A stretch of DNA of 64,000 nucleotides from Cellulomonas edaphi (GTDB taxonomy: Bacteria > Actinomycetota > Actinomycetes > Actinomycetales > Cellulomonadaceae). Of this stretch, positions 19,344-29,145 are shown piece after piece. The position numbers and the translations under genes are program-made. Position 1 is the first letter of the stretch; the number at the start of each line of letters is the position of its first letter. The stretch is from positions 302,435-366,434 of the forward strand of contig NZ_JAUCGR010000004.1 of the NCBI RefSeq assembly GCF_030362815.1, given 5' to 3'. The notes beneath the pieces are model-generated. The model had not been told where the DNA came from and searched no databases. It worked only from the letters and a program-made list of their open reading frames with translations.

Positions 19344-19440
19344 CGTGATCACGGGCTCGGGCGCACGTCGCGCCCCGGAGACCGCCCAAGCTCCGGGCGG
19401 TGATCCCCGGCCACGTCCGGCCGGGGTCCTGGTCCCAGGT
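19344..19440 (-). promoter_or_regulatory. Stem-loop-rich leader before the F420-type importer operon
   Basis: Four consecutive inverted repeats lie just upstream of the importer operon. In transcript order they are 19439-19428 (5-bp arms CCTGG), 19426-19405 (8-bp arms CCCCGGCC), 19401-19381 (7-bp arms ACCGCCC) and 19380-19356 (6-bp core GGGCGC, extendable). CGTGATCACG at 19344-19353 is a further palindrome. Close packing of hairpins with short joins looks like a structured regulatory RNA. I do not see the conserved cobalamin riboswitch core, and no known class was recognised. Confidence 0.45.
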
Positions 19441-19498
19441 TAGTGCGTCCGCCCGGGTGGTCGCCCTCGAAAGCCGCGTGCGGCCTACGGTTGTCCTC

Positions 19499-20266
19499 AT
19501 GACCACCGACGCAACGTCCACCCGCCGCGCCCTCGTCACGGGCGCCTCGTCCGGCATCGGTGCCGCGACCGTCCGCCGCCTGCGCGCCGACGGGTGGGAC
19601 GTCGTCGCGACCGCTCGTCGCGCCGACCGGCTCGCCGCGCTGGCTCAGGAGACCGGCGCCGAGGTGTTCGCCGCCGACATCACGCAGGCCGACGACGTGG
19701 CGGCCCTCGCGTCGTACGTGGAGGCGACCGGCGGCCTGGACGCCCTCGTCAACAACGCGGGCGGAGCGTTCGGCCTGGACCCGGTCGCCACGTCCGACGT
19801 CGAGCAGTGGCGCTCGATGTACGACATCAACGTGCTGGGCACGTTGCGGGTCACGCAGGCGGTGCTCCCGCTGCTGCGGGCCCGGGGCGGCGGTGACGTC
19901 GTCGTGATCACGTCGACCGCGGCCGACGGGGCGTACGAGGGCGGCGCGGGCTACACCGGCGCGAAGCACGCCGAACGGATGCTCGCCACGACGCTGCGCT
20001 GGGAGATCGTCGACGAGCCCGTCCGTGTCATCCAGATCGCCCCCGGCGCCGTGGCGACCGAGGAGTTCTCGCTGGTCAGGTTCGACGGCGACGCCGAGCG
20101 AGCGGCGGCGGTCTACGCCGGGTACGAGCCGCTGGTCGCCGACGACATCGCCGACGCGGTGGCGTGGACGCTGACCCGGCCCGCGCACGTGAACGTCGAC
20201 CTGCTGGTGGTCCGGCCCCGCGCCCAGGCGAGCAACACCAAGACCTCGCGCCGCACGACGGCCTGA
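19499..20266 (+). CDS. Short-chain dehydrogenase/reductase
   Basis: A 255-residue classical SDR with a Rossmann fold. The nucleotide-binding TGASSGIG is near residue 15, NNAGG follows at about 85, and the catalytic set is the Ser of ITSTAAD with Tyr and Lys in YTGAK. The first strand is followed by ATARRADR, whose Arg residues favour NADP(H). It resembles the YdfG/serine-dehydrogenase-like group acting on 3-hydroxy acids, but substrate cannot be set from sequence. TACGGT at 19486-19491 ends 7 bases before the ATG, with no Shine-Dalgarno, suggesting a leaderless message. It is divergent from the importer operon, sharing the 192-base intergenic region. Confidence 0.92.
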   Translation: MTTDATSTRRALVTGASSGIGAATVRRLRADGWDVVATARRADRLAALAQETGAEVFAADITQADDVAALASYVEATGGLDALVNNAGGAFGLDPVATSDVEQWRSMYDINVLGTLRVTQAVLPLLRARGGGDVVVITSTAADGAYEGGAGYTGAKHAERMLATTLRWEIVDEPVRVIQIAPGAVATEEFSLVRFDGDAERAAAVYAGYEPLVADDIADAVAWTLTRPAHVNVDLLVVRPRAQASNTKTSRRTTA

Positions 20267-20270
20267 GCCC

Positions 20271-20304
20271 GCTGCGGTCCTACAGGTGCTGCGGTCCTAC
20301 AGGT
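20271..20304. repeat. 17-bp perfect tandem duplication at the end of the MerR gene
   Basis: GCTGCGGTCCTACAGGT occurs twice head to tail at 20271-20287 and 20288-20304. The second copy contains the stop codon of the minus-strand regulator (TAG at 20299-20297) and the first copy holds an identical, unused one. The perfect identity suggests a recent slippage event. Confidence 0.85.
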
Positions 20305-21052
20305 GCCGCGCGGCGTACAGGTGCAGCGCGTCGCGCACGAACCGCGCACCCTGCTCGCCGCCGTAGCTCGCGGAGAACCGCGGGTCCGTCACGTACATGT
20401 CGGCCAGCCCGCTCACGTACGCGGCCACCGGCTCCGAGCCGTGTCCCGGCGTCCCGGGCACCGACCCGAGCCAGGCGACGTGCCGCTTGGCGAGGTCCTG
20501 GGCGAAGTCGCTCGCCGGGTCGTGGCCGGCTCCCGCCGCGTCCGCCCACTCCTGCGCGAGCGCCGCCGTCTGGGCCTTCCACCGGGTGCGCTCGTCGGCG
20601 CTCATGCCGCGCCACCAGGCATCGGACGTGTCGTAGGCGGTGCGGCCCCAGCGGGCGATCACCTCGTCCTCGTGACGTGTGTGGTCGAAGCCGTCGAACA
20701 TCGACTCGGCCATGATCGTGCCTCCCTGCTCTCTGCTGCTGATGGTGCGCTCGACGGCGGCGATCTGCCGGTCGAGGCGCTGCTTCTCGGTGGCGAGGCC
20801 GGCTAGGTGCCTGCGTAGCGCCGCCGTGTCGTCGCTCTCCTGGTCGAGCGCGAGCCCGATCTCGGCGAGCCCGAGGCCCAGGTCGCGGAGCAGCAGGATG
20901 CGCTGCAGCCGCACGAGCGCCGCCTCGTCGTACCAGCGGTACCCGTTGTCCCCGACCCGGCTGGGGGCCAGGAGCCCGATCGCGTCGTAGTGGCGCAGCG
21001 TCCGGCTCGTGGTGCCCGTCAGGCGGGCGATCTCCTGGATCGATGCCTCCAT
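20297..21052 (-). CDS. MerR-family regulator with TipAS ligand-binding domain
   Basis: The 251-residue protein has an N-terminal MerR winged helix (TSRTLRHYDAIGLLAPSR, then YRWYDEAALVRLQRI), a coiled-coil dimer helix (about 80-110) and a C-terminal TipAS domain (about 120-251). TipA proteins bind thiopeptides or other small cyclic molecules and switch on resistance genes. An internal start, as used for TipAS in Streptomyces, could exist at MAESMFDGFDH (about residue 112), preceded by an AGGGAGG-like site on the minus strand. The full-length start is ATG 21052; a MerR-type promoter with a 19-bp spacer lies directly upstream and transcription would begin at the start codon. Target genes beyond itself are not evident. 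Confidence 0.9.
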   Translation of the reverse strand: MEASIQEIARLTGTTSRTLRHYDAIGLLAPSRVGDNGYRWYDEAALVRLQRILLLRDLGLGLAEIGLALDQESDDTAALRRHLAGLATEKQRLDRQIAAVERTISSREQGGTIMAESMFDGFDHTRHEDEVIARWGRTAYDTSDAWWRGMSADERTRWKAQTAALAQEWADAAGAGHDPASDFAQDLAKRHVAWLGSVPGTPGHGSEPVAAYVSGLADMYVTDPRFSASYGGEQGARFVRDALHLYAARHL

Positions 21053-21059
21053 GCCTGCC

Positions 21060-21090
21060 ACGGTAGAACTTGACGCTGCGTCAAGGTCAA
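21060..21090 (-). promoter_or_regulatory. MerR-type promoter with operator, autoregulatory
   Basis: Reading the minus strand, TTGACC (21090-21085) is followed by a 19-bp spacer and TACCGT (21065-21060). The spacer includes an inverted repeat with 7-bp arms CTTGACG and CGTCAAG at 21069-21085. A 19-bp spacer with the operator inside is the hallmark of MerR-regulated promoters. The -10 ends 7 bases before the ATG, so the transcript is leaderless. Confidence 0.7.
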
Positions 21091-21168
21091 GCCGCGCGCG
21101 CAGCACCCGCGCACCGCGCTCAGCAGGGGTGTCATCCACCGGCAACATCGCGCCCGTAGCCTGCGAGG

Positions 21169-21681
21169 GTGACGACGACCGAGGCCGCTGCCGGCCAGAC
21201 CGTTCCGCGCACCCGCGAGGTGCTGACCTACCCGGACTTCGGCCGGGCGGTGCGGGAGCTGGCGCAGACCGTCGCCGACTCGGGCTACGTTCCCGACGTC
21301 GTCGTCGCGATCGCGCGCGGGGGTCTGCCGCTGGGCGGTGCGCTGGCCTACGCGCTCGGCACCAAGGCCGTGGGCACGCTCAACGTCGAGTTCTACACCG
21401 GCATCGACCAGCGGCTGGCGGACCCGGTGGTGCTGCCGCCGCTGCTGGACACCGACGCGATGCACGGGCTGCGTGCGCTGGTGGTCGACGACGTCGCCGA
21501 CACGGGCGAGACGTTGGCGCTGGTCCGCCGGCTCATGTCGGAGCACTGCGACGAGGTCCGCACCGCCGTGCTCTACACCAAGCCCACGTCGGTGGTCGCC
21601 CCCGACTACACGTGGCGAGCTACCGACCGGTGGATCACGTTCCCGTGGTCCGACGAGGAGCCCGTCCGGCCGCGCACCTGA
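21169..21681 (+). CDS. Phosphoribosyltransferase
   Basis: A 170-residue type I phosphoribosyltransferase. The PRPP-binding loop LVVDDVADTGETL is exact and VVAIARGGLPLGG gives the second phosphate-contact loop. The fold and length resemble xanthine/hypoxanthine-guanine phosphoribosyltransferases, so it may salvage purine bases, but the hood region that defines the base is not diagnostic. GTG 21169 lies 6 bases after TAGCCT (21157-21162) with no Shine-Dalgarno, indicating leaderless expression. It is divergent from the MerR gene with 116 bases between them, so the MerR operator could influence both. Confidence 0.88.
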   Translation: MTTTEAAAGQTVPRTREVLTYPDFGRAVRELAQTVADSGYVPDVVVAIARGGLPLGGALAYALGTKAVGTLNVEFYTGIDQRLADPVVLPPLLDTDAMHGLRALVVDDVADTGETLALVRRLMSEHCDEVRTAVLYTKPTSVVAPDYTWRATDRWITFPWSDEEPVRPRT

Positions 21682-21720
21682 CGCCCGGCCCCGAGCACCG
21701 ACCGCTCAGGCGCGGACAGC

Positions 21721-22377
21721 TCAGGCGAGGCCCAGCCGTCGCGTGGCGGACGCGACCAGGTCCGCGGGGGTGGCCACCACCTCGACCGCGCCCGCGTCCT
21801 CGAGCTCACCCGGTTCCGCATACCCCCACGCGACCCCGACGCAGTCCACGCCGTTGGCGCGGGCGCCGTGCACGTCGTGCGACCGGTCGCCCACCATGAG
21901 GCGCGCCTCGGTGTCGTCCCGCCCGGTCAGCGCGCGTGCCACGACGGCCGCCTTGGTCGCCGTGCTCGCCTCGAGGGAGGCCCCGAAGATGCCGTCCACG
22001 AGCGGGGCGATGCCCAGGTGCTCGCAGATCGGCACCGCGTAGACCTCGGGCTTCGAGGTCGCCACGAGCAGGGCCGCGCCCGCCTGCCGCAGCGCGCGCA
22101 GGGCGTCGAGCACGCCCGGGAACACCGAGTTCTCGAACATCCCGCCCGCCCCGTAGGCGGTCCGGTAGTGGGCGACGAGCTCACCGCTCTGGGTGGGCGA
22201 GAAGCCGCGCGCGACGAGCGCGTCGTGCAGCGGCGGGCCGACGAACGAGCGGAGCTCGGCCGGCGTCGGCACCGTCAGCCCCGCGGCGGTGAACGCATGC
22301 ACGACCGACGACGCGATACCCGGGTAGGAGTCGGTGAGCGTGCCGTCGAGGTCCAGGAGCAGCAGGGGAGCGGTCAC
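21721..22377 (-). CDS. HAD-family phosphatase, phosphoglycolate phosphatase-like
   Basis: A 218-residue haloacid-dehalogenase hydrolase. Motif I is DLDGTLTDS (nucleophile Asp near residue 9), motif II is the TS in LLVATSKPEV, motif III the Lys in ASTATKAAV, and motif IV VGDRSHDV. A helical cap (about 20-85) of the Gph type follows motif I. Phosphoglycolate, pyrophosphate or a sugar phosphate are plausible substrates; the sequence does not choose. The start is a GTG at 22377. It converges on the phosphoribosyltransferase, 39 bases apart, and is divergent from ileS across the T-box region. Confidence 0.88.
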   Translation of the reverse strand: MTAPLLLLDLDGTLTDSYPGIASSVVHAFTAAGLTVPTPAELRSFVGPPLHDALVARGFSPTQSGELVAHYRTAYGAGGMFENSVFPGVLDALRALRQAGAALLVATSKPEVYAVPICEHLGIAPLVDGIFGASLEASTATKAAVVARALTGRDDTEARLMVGDRSHDVHGARANGVDCVGVAWGYAEPGELEDAGAVEVVATPADLVASATRRLGLA

Positions 22378-22688
22378 CTCCCCAGTGTGGCGCAGGAGGC
22401 TCCCCCTCCAGGGCCGTGGGAGTGCCCGGGACGACGTCGCGCAACGTCGGCTACGCTTGCCGGACAGGCTTCGACCCGGCCATCACCGGTGAGCCTCCGG
22501 AAGAACAGGTCGCGCGAGCGGTCCCAGTAGAACCGGACGGGTAGGCCCGTCACAGCCCGCACGAGTGGTCGACGCCCAGCGCACCTGCGCAGCGGACGCC
22601 GGCAAGCGAGGTGGTACCGCGGTGGTCCCGGTCCGTTCCGGGCGATCGTCCTCGCAGCCGCACGCGAACGACCACAGGAGACCGCACG
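22378..22688 (+). promoter_or_regulatory. Translational T-box riboswitch controlling ileS
   Basis: This 311-base gene-free stretch holds an isoleucine T-box. The conserved T-box AGGTGGTACCGCGG is at 22609-22622, with TGGT to pair with the tRNA acceptor end. An ATC specifier (Ile) is at 22482-22484 in a short stem-loop region followed by the purine-rich segment typical of actinobacterial ultrashort Stem I leaders. GTGGTC at 22622-22627 can pair with GACCAC at 22670-22675, which abuts the Shine-Dalgarno AGGAG (22676-22680); this would hide the ribosome site when tRNA-Ile is charged. There is no terminator, so control should be translational. A hairpin CCCGG/CCGGG lies at 22627-22642. Possible -10: TACGCT at 22452. 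Confidence 0.9.
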
Positions 22689-25600
22689 GTGGCCCCGAAC
22701 TACCCGCTGCACCGCACCGACGCCCCCGTCCCCGCCTCGCCGGACCTGCCCGCGCTCGAGCGCGACGTGCTGGCGCACTGGTACGCCGACGGCACCTTCC
22801 AGGCGTCGATCGACCAGCGCGACGCGGGCGCGGACGGCTCGAACGAGTACGTCTTCTACGACGGCCCCCCGTTCGCCAACGGGCTGCCGCACTACGGTCA
22901 CCTGCTCACCGGGTACGCCAAGGACGTGGTGCCGCGCTACCAGACGATGCGCGGCCACCGGGTCGAGCGCCGCTTCGGGTGGGACACGCACGGGCTGCCT
23001 GCCGAGCTCGAGGCGCAGCGCATCCTCGGCATCACCGAGAAGTCGCAGATCGACGAGCTCGGCATCGCCACGTTCAACCAGGCGTGCCGCGACTCGGTGC
23101 TGAAGTACACCGGCGAGTGGCGCGAGTACGTGACGCGCCAGGCGCGCTGGGTGGACTTCGACCACGACTACAAGACGCTCGACCCCACCTTCATGGAGTC
23201 GGCGATCTGGGCCTTCAAGCAGCTCTACGACAAGGGCCTGGCGTACGAGGGCTACCGCGTGCTGCCGTACTGCTGGGTCGACGAGACGCCGCTGTCCAAC
23301 CACGAGCTGCGCATGGACGACGACGTGTACGCCTCGCGGCAGGACCCGGCGCTCACGGTCGGCCTGCGCCTCGAGTCGGGCGAGCTCGCGCTCATCTGGA
23401 CCACCACGCCGTGGACCCTGCCGAGCAACCTCGCCGTCGCCGTCGGCCCCGACATCGAGTACGTCACCGTCGAGCCCGCCCCCGACTCGCCGTTCGCGCA
23501 GGCCCACCCCGGCGAGCGCGTGCTGCTCGCCGCGCCCCGCCTGGCCGCGTACGCCCGCGAGCTCGGCGAGGCGACCGTCGTCGCGACGGTCCGCGGCGCC
23601 GACCTGGCAGGTCGGCGCTACACCCCGCCCTTCGACTACTTCACGGCGCACCCGAACGCCCACCAGGTGCTGGTCGCGGACTTCGTGACCACCGAGGACG
23701 GATCCGGCATCGTGCACCTCGCGCCCGCCTTCGGCGAGGACGACATGGCGGTGTGCGAGGCGGCCGGCATCACGCCCGTCGTGCCGGTCGACTCCCAGGC
23801 GCGCTTCACCACCGAGGTGCCCGACTACGTGGGCCAGCAGGTGTTCGAGGCGAACAAGCCGATCATCGCCGACCTCAAGGCCGCCACCGGCCCGCTCGCG
23901 CGCGTCGAGGAGGGCCGTCGCAGTGTCGTCGTGCGGCACGAGACGTACGAGCACTCCTACCCGCACTGCTGGCGCTGCCGGAACCCGCTCGTCTACAAGG
24001 CGGTGTCCAGCTGGTTCGTCCGCGTGACGCAGTTCCGCGACCGCATGGTCGAGCTGAACCAGGAGATCACCTGGACGCCGGAGCACATCAAGGACGGCCA
24101 GTTCGGCAAGTGGCTGGCCGGCGCACGCGACTGGTCGATCAGCCGCAACCGCTACTGGGGCACGCCCATCCCCGTGTGGGTGTCGGACGACCCGAGCCAC
24201 CCGCGCATCGACGTGTACGGGAGCTTCGCCGAGCTCGAGGCCGACTTCGGCCGCCTGCCCCTCAACGACGCGGGCGAGCCCGACCTGCACCGCCCGTTCA
24301 TCGACGACCTCACCCGGCCCAACCCCGACGACCCGACCGGCGCGAGCACCATGCGCCGGATCCCGGACGTCTTCGACGTGTGGTTCGACTCGGGCGCGAT
24401 GCCGTTCGCCCAGGTGCACTACCCGTTCGAGAACGCCGACTGGTTCGACCACCACTTCCCGGGCGACTTCATCGTCGAGTACATCGGCCAGACGCGCGGC
24501 TGGTTCTACACCCTGCACGTGCTGTCGACGGCGATCTTCGACCGGCCGGCGTTCAAGAACGTCATGTGCCACGGCATCGTGCTGGGCGACGACGGGCGCA
24601 AGGCCAGCAAGTCGCTGCGCAACTTCCCCGACCCGGTGATCATGTGGGACAAGTACGGCTCGGACGCCGTGCGCTGGTCGCTCATGTCGAGCCCCATCCT
24701 GCGCGGCGGCAACCTGGTGGTCACCGAGGAGGGCATCCGCGACGGCGTGCGGCAGGTGCTGCTGCCGCTGTGGTCCACCTACTACTTCTTCACGCTGTAC
24801 GCGGGCGCCGCAGCCGGGGGCGCGGGGTACCGCGCCACGGCCGTGACCCCCGAGCGGGTCGCCGGCCTCGCGCCGATGGACCGGTACGTGCTGGCCCGCA
24901 CGGGCGCGCTGGTCACCGAGGTCACGGCGCACATGGACGCGTACGACATCGCGGCCGCGTGCGAGGCCGTTCGCGAGCACCTCGACGTGCTGACCAACTG
25001 GTACGTGCGCACCCAGCGCGACCGGTTCTGGGGCGAGGACGACGACGCGTTCGACACGCTGTACACCGCGCTCGAGACCCTGACCCGGGTCATGGCGCCT
25101 TTGGCCCCGCTGGTCACCGAGGAGGTGTGGCGCGGCCTGACGGGCGAGCGCAGCGTGCACCTCACCGACTGGCCCACCGCCGACGGCGTGCTCGCCGCCG
25201 ACGACGCACTCGTGCGCGCCATGGACCAGGTCCGCGCCGTGACGTCCACGGCGCTGGGTCTGCGCAAGGCGCACGCGGTGCGGGTCCGGCAGCCGCTGCG
25301 CACGCTCACGGTCGCCGTCGACGACGCGTCGGCCCTCGCGCCCTACGCCGACCTGCTCGCGGCCGAGCTCAACGTCAAGGCCGTCGCGCTGGAGACGGCG
25401 GACGCGGGTGCCGCCGAGCGGTTCGGCATCACGCAGCGGCTCGCGGTCAACGCGCGCGCCGCCGGTCCGCGCCTGGGCCGCGGCGTCCAGCCCGTGATCC
25501 AGGCGTCGCGCTCGGGCGCGTGGCGCGTGGACGGTGCGACGGTGGTCGTCACGACGCCCGACGGCGACGTCGCGCTCGAGCCTACGGAGTACGAGCTGAC

Positions 25601-25946
25601 GACCGTGGTGGCCGGCGGTGCCCACGAGACGAGCACCGCCGCGGTGCTGCCGGGCGGCGGGTTCGTCGTGCTCGACCTCGCGCTCGACGACGCGCTCCTG
25701 GCCGAGGGCTACGCCCGCGACGTCGTGCGCGCCGTGCAGGACGCCCGGAAGGCCGCCGGCCTGCAGGTCGGTGACCGCATCGTGCTGTCGCTCGACGTCC
25801 CGCGCGAGCACGTGCCGGCCGTGGAGGAGCACCAGGAGTTCATCGCCCGCGAGACTCTGGCCGTGAGCGTGACGATCGACGTGTCGCCGACGCCCGAGCT
25901 GGCCGTGGACGTCGAGGCCGTCGAGGCCGGAGGGTACGAGGCATGA
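22689..25946 (+). CDS. ileS: Isoleucine--tRNA ligase (long, eukaryote-like type)
   Basis: IleS charges tRNA-Ile. At 1085 residues it belongs to the long, eukaryote-like group common in actinobacteria, related to mupirocin-tolerant enzymes. The HIGH motif reads HYGH (68-71), followed by [16 protein letters not shown]. The editing domain lies at about 200-400, with [16 protein letters not shown]. The KMSKS loop is KASKS at about 638-642, an unusual Met-to-Ala change. The anticodon-binding domain and a C-terminal alpha/beta extension follow. GTG 22689 was chosen because AGGAG lies 8 bases upstream and the T-box sequestor covers it. The stop overlaps the folC start (ATGA). Confidence 0.96.
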   Translation: MAPNYPLHRTDAPVPASPDLPALERDVLAHWYADGTFQASIDQRDAGADGSNEYVFYDGPPFANGLPHYGHLLTGYAKDVVPRYQTMRGHRVERRFGWDTHGLPAELEAQRILGITEKSQIDELGIATFNQACRDSVLKYTGEWREYVTRQARWVDFDHDYKTLDPTFMESAIWAFKQLYDKGLAYEGYRVLPYCWVDETPLSNHELRMDDDVYASRQDPALTVGLRLESGELALIWTTTPWTLPSNLAVAVGPDIEYVTVEPAPDSPFAQAHPGERVLLAAPRLAAYARELGEATVVATVRGADLAGRRYTPPFDYFTAHPNAHQVLVADFVTTEDGSGIVHLAPAFGEDDMAVCEAAGITPVVPVDSQARFTTEVPDYVGQQVFEANKPIIADLKAATGPLARVEEGRRSVVVRHETYEHSYPHCWRCRNPLVYKAVSSWFVRVTQFRDRMVELNQEITWTPEHIKDGQFGKWLAGARDWSISRNRYWGTPIPVWVSDDPSHPRIDVYGSFAELEADFGRLPLNDAGEPDLHRPFIDDLTRPNPDDPTGASTMRRIPDVFDVWFDSGAMPFAQVHYPFENADWFDHHFPGDFIVEYIGQTRGWFYTLHVLSTAIFDRPAFKNVMCHGIVLGDDGRKASKSLRNFPDPVIMWDKYGSDAVRWSLMSSPILRGGNLVVTEEGIRDGVRQVLLPLWSTYYFFTLYAGAAAGGAGYRATAVTPERVAGLAPMDRYVLARTGALVTEVTAHMDAYDIAAACEAVREHLDVLTNWYVRTQRDRFWGEDDDAFDTLYTALETLTRVMAPLAPLVTEEVWRGLTGERSVHLTDWPTADGVLAADDALVRAMDQVRAVTSTALGLRKAHAVRVRQPLRTLTVAVDDASALAPYADLLAAELNVKAVALETADAGAAERFGITQRLAVNARAAGPRLGRGVQPVIQASRSGAWRVDGATVVVTTPDGDVALEPTEYELTTVVAGGAHETSTAAVLPGGGFVVLDLALDDALLAEGYARDVVRAVQDARKAAGLQVGDRIVLSLDVPREHVPAVEEHQEFIARETLAVSVTIDVSPTPELAVDVEAVEAGGYEA

Positions 25947-27322
25947 GCACCAAGGGCGCCGACCACAACCGCCGCGAGGCCCAGCGCGCCGCGCGCACCG
26001 CGGCCGACGAGGTGTACGCGGGGATCCTCGCGCGTGCTCCGGAGCACGACATCGACCCCACCCTGGAGCGCGTGCGCGAGGTCTGCGAGCTGCTGGGCGA
26101 CCCGCAGAAGGCCTACCGCGTGGTGCACGTGACGGGCACCAACGGCAAGACGTCCACGGGACGGATGGTCGAGCGCCTCGTGAGGGAGCACGGGCTGCGC
26201 ACGGGCCGGTTCACGAGCCCCCACCTGAGCCGCGTCACCGAGCGCATCGCGATCGACGGCGAGCCGATCTCGGACGAGCGGTTCGTCGAGGTGTGGCAGG
26301 ACGTCGCGCCGTACGTGCACCTCGTCGACCAGCGCTCGGCCGAGCGCGGAGGGCCGCGGCTCTCGTTCTTCGAGGTGTTCACCGTCATGGCCTTCGCGGC
26401 GTTCGCCGACGCGCCCGTCGACGTCGCGGTCATCGAGGTGGGCCTGGGCGGACGCTGGGACTCCACCAACGTCGCCGACGGTGACGTCGCCGTCATCACG
26501 CCCGTCGCCATGGACCACGAGCGGTACCTGGGCGACACGCTGGTCGAGATCGCGTCGGAGAAGTCGGGCATCGTCAAGGACGGCGCCACCCTGGTGCTCG
26601 CGCGCCAGGCCGAGGACGTCGAGGGCGTCGTGCTGGCCGCCGCCGCCGAGCACGGGGCGCGCGTGGTCCGCGAGGACGCCGAGATCGCCGTCGTGGAGCG
26701 CAGCGTCGCGGTGGGCGGGCAGCTGCTCACGCTGCGTGGCACGGGCGGCACCTACACGGAGATCTTCCTGCCGCTGCACGGCGAGTTCCAGGCGCACAAC
26801 GCGCTGCTCGCGCTCGCGGCCGTGGAGGCGCTGATCGCCGGTGGAGGCGCGCTCGAGCCGGGCATCGTGGAGGCGGGGTTCGCCGACGTCGACTCGCCCG
26901 GACGGCTCGAGATCGTGCGCACGAGCCCGACGGTCGTCGTCGACGCCGCGCACAACCCGGCCGGGGTGGAGGCGCTCGTGTCCTCCCTCGACGAGGCGTT
27001 CGCGTTCCAGCGCGTCGTCGGCGTCTTCGGCGTCATGGCCGACAAGGATCCCGAGGGCATGCTCTCGGTCCTCGAGCCCGTGCTCGACGAGATCGTGGTC
27101 ACGGCCGTGAACAACCCGCGCGCGCTCGAGCCTGACGCCCTGGGAGAGATCGCGGTCGACGTGTTCGGCGAGGACCGCGTGCACGTGGTCGAGCGGCTCG
27201 ACGAGGCCGTGGACCTGGCTGCGGGGCTCGCGGAGCGCGACGTCGAGCGCGGCGCGGCGGTGCTGGTCACGGGCTCGGTCCTGCTCGTCGCCGAGGCCCG
27301 GATCCTGCTCGGTCGCGGCTGA
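25943..27322 (+). CDS. folC: Bifunctional dihydrofolate synthase / folylpolyglutamate synthase
   Basis: FolC joins glutamate to dihydropteroate and then extends the folate polyglutamate tail, using ATP. The 459-residue product has the Mur-ligase-like P-loop [13 protein letters not shown], the [13 protein letters not shown] segment, [12 protein letters not shown], and [18 protein letters not shown] in the C-terminal domain. An N-terminal extension of about 20 charged residues precedes the fold. Its ATG overlaps the ileS stop, so expression should follow the T-box indirectly through transcription. In many actinobacteria DUF4233 and ndk follow immediately; here 5 kb of other genes intervene. Confidence 0.95.
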   Translation: MSTKGADHNRREAQRAARTAADEVYAGILARAPEHDIDPTLERVREVCELLGDPQKAYRVVHVTGTNGKTSTGRMVERLVREHGLRTGRFTSPHLSRVTERIAIDGEPISDERFVEVWQDVAPYVHLVDQRSAERGGPRLSFFEVFTVMAFAAFADAPVDVAVIEVGLGGRWDSTNVADGDVAVITPVAMDHERYLGDTLVEIASEKSGIVKDGATLVLARQAEDVEGVVLAAAAEHGARVVREDAEIAVVERSVAVGGQLLTLRGTGGTYTEIFLPLHGEFQAHNALLALAAVEALIAGGGALEPGIVEAGFADVDSPGRLEIVRTSPTVVVDAAHNPAGVEALVSSLDEAFAFQRVVGVFGVMADKDPEGMLSVLEPVLDEIVVTAVNNPRALEPDALGEIAVDVFGEDRVHVVERLDEAVDLAAGLAERDVERGAAVLVTGSVLLVAEARILLGRG

Positions 27323-27471
27323 CCGGTCCGCCCACCCGCGCCGTGCACGGATGTGCGCACCGCGCGCACGTTCGCACTGGACGGCTCGGGGCCGGAGTGT
27401 GAAGGTGTGAGCGGGGGAAGTCCGAGACGCACCGTGGCCGGGCGAGGATGCCCGCCGAAGGGATGGTCGAC

Positions 27472-28467
<996 letters not shown>

Positions 28468-28509
28468 CGTGGCGACGAGCGCCTGGGGACTGGCCGAGGG
28501 AGTGCGTGG

Positions 28510-29145
28510 ATGAGCGTTGACGTGGCGTGGGCGATCGAGTGGGTGCGCCGCAGCGCGCAGACCGTGGCCGAGCACCGGGACGAGCTCGTGGAGCTCGATC
28601 GGCAGATCGGCGACGGGGACCATGGCGAGAACCTGGACCGCGGCTTCCGCGCCGTCGTCACCAAGCTCGACGCGCTCGAGGAGCAGCCGGCGCAGATCGG
28701 TGACGTGCTCAAGCTCGTCGCGACGACGCTCATGTCGACCGTCGGTGGCGCGGCCGGCCCGCTGTACGGCACCGCCTACCTGCGGGCCGCCAAGGCGACG
28801 GCGGCCGCCGAGCTGGACTCGGCGGGTGTCGTGGCACTGATCGAGGCCGCGCTCGACGGCATCGTCGCGCGCGGCAAGGCGACCACGGGCGAGAAGACGA
28901 TGGTGGACGCGTGGTCGCCAGCCGCCGAGGCCGCCGTCGCGGCGGCCGACGGCGGGGGATCGCCCGCGGACGTCCTCGCGGCCGCGGCGCAGGCGGCGGC
29001 GCGCGGTGCCGAGTCGACGATCCCGATCGCGGCGACCAAGGGCCGCGCGAGCTACCTGGGGGAGCGCTCGGTCGGCCACCTGGACCCGGGGGCGCGCTCG
29101 ACCCAGCTGCTGCTGGCCGAGGCCGCCGCGGCGGCCGGCGCGTGA
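28510..29145 (+). CDS. dhaL: Dihydroxyacetone kinase ADP-binding subunit DhaL
   Basis: DhaL holds a tightly bound ADP that is phosphorylated by DhaM and passes the phosphate to dihydroxyacetone on DhaK. The 211-residue all-helical protein shows GDGDHGENLDRGF, whose three Asp residues bind the Mg-nucleotide, then STVGGAAGPLYGTAYLRA and GEKTMVDAW. It starts 42 bases after dhaK and its stop overlaps the start of dhaM (GTGA). The C-terminal part keeps the TKGRASYLGERSVGHLDPGA block that closes the nucleotide pocket. All key residues are intact, so the PEP-dependent form is expected to be functional. Confidence 0.95.
   Translation: MSVDVAWAIEWVRRSAQTVAEHRDELVELDRQIGDGDHGENLDRGFRAVVTKLDALEEQPAQIGDVLKLVATTLMSTVGGAAGPLYGTAYLRAAKATAAAELDSAGVVALIEAALDGIVARGKATTGEKTMVDAWSPAAEAAVAAADGGGSPADVLAAAAQAAARGAESTIPIAATKGRASYLGERSVGHLDPGARSTQLLLAEAAAAAGA

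Noticed and set aside
19344..19440. Cobalamin riboswitch before the ABC importer
   Set aside because: The conserved B12-box and core GGTG...CCACTG segments were not found, although the stem-rich leader is real.
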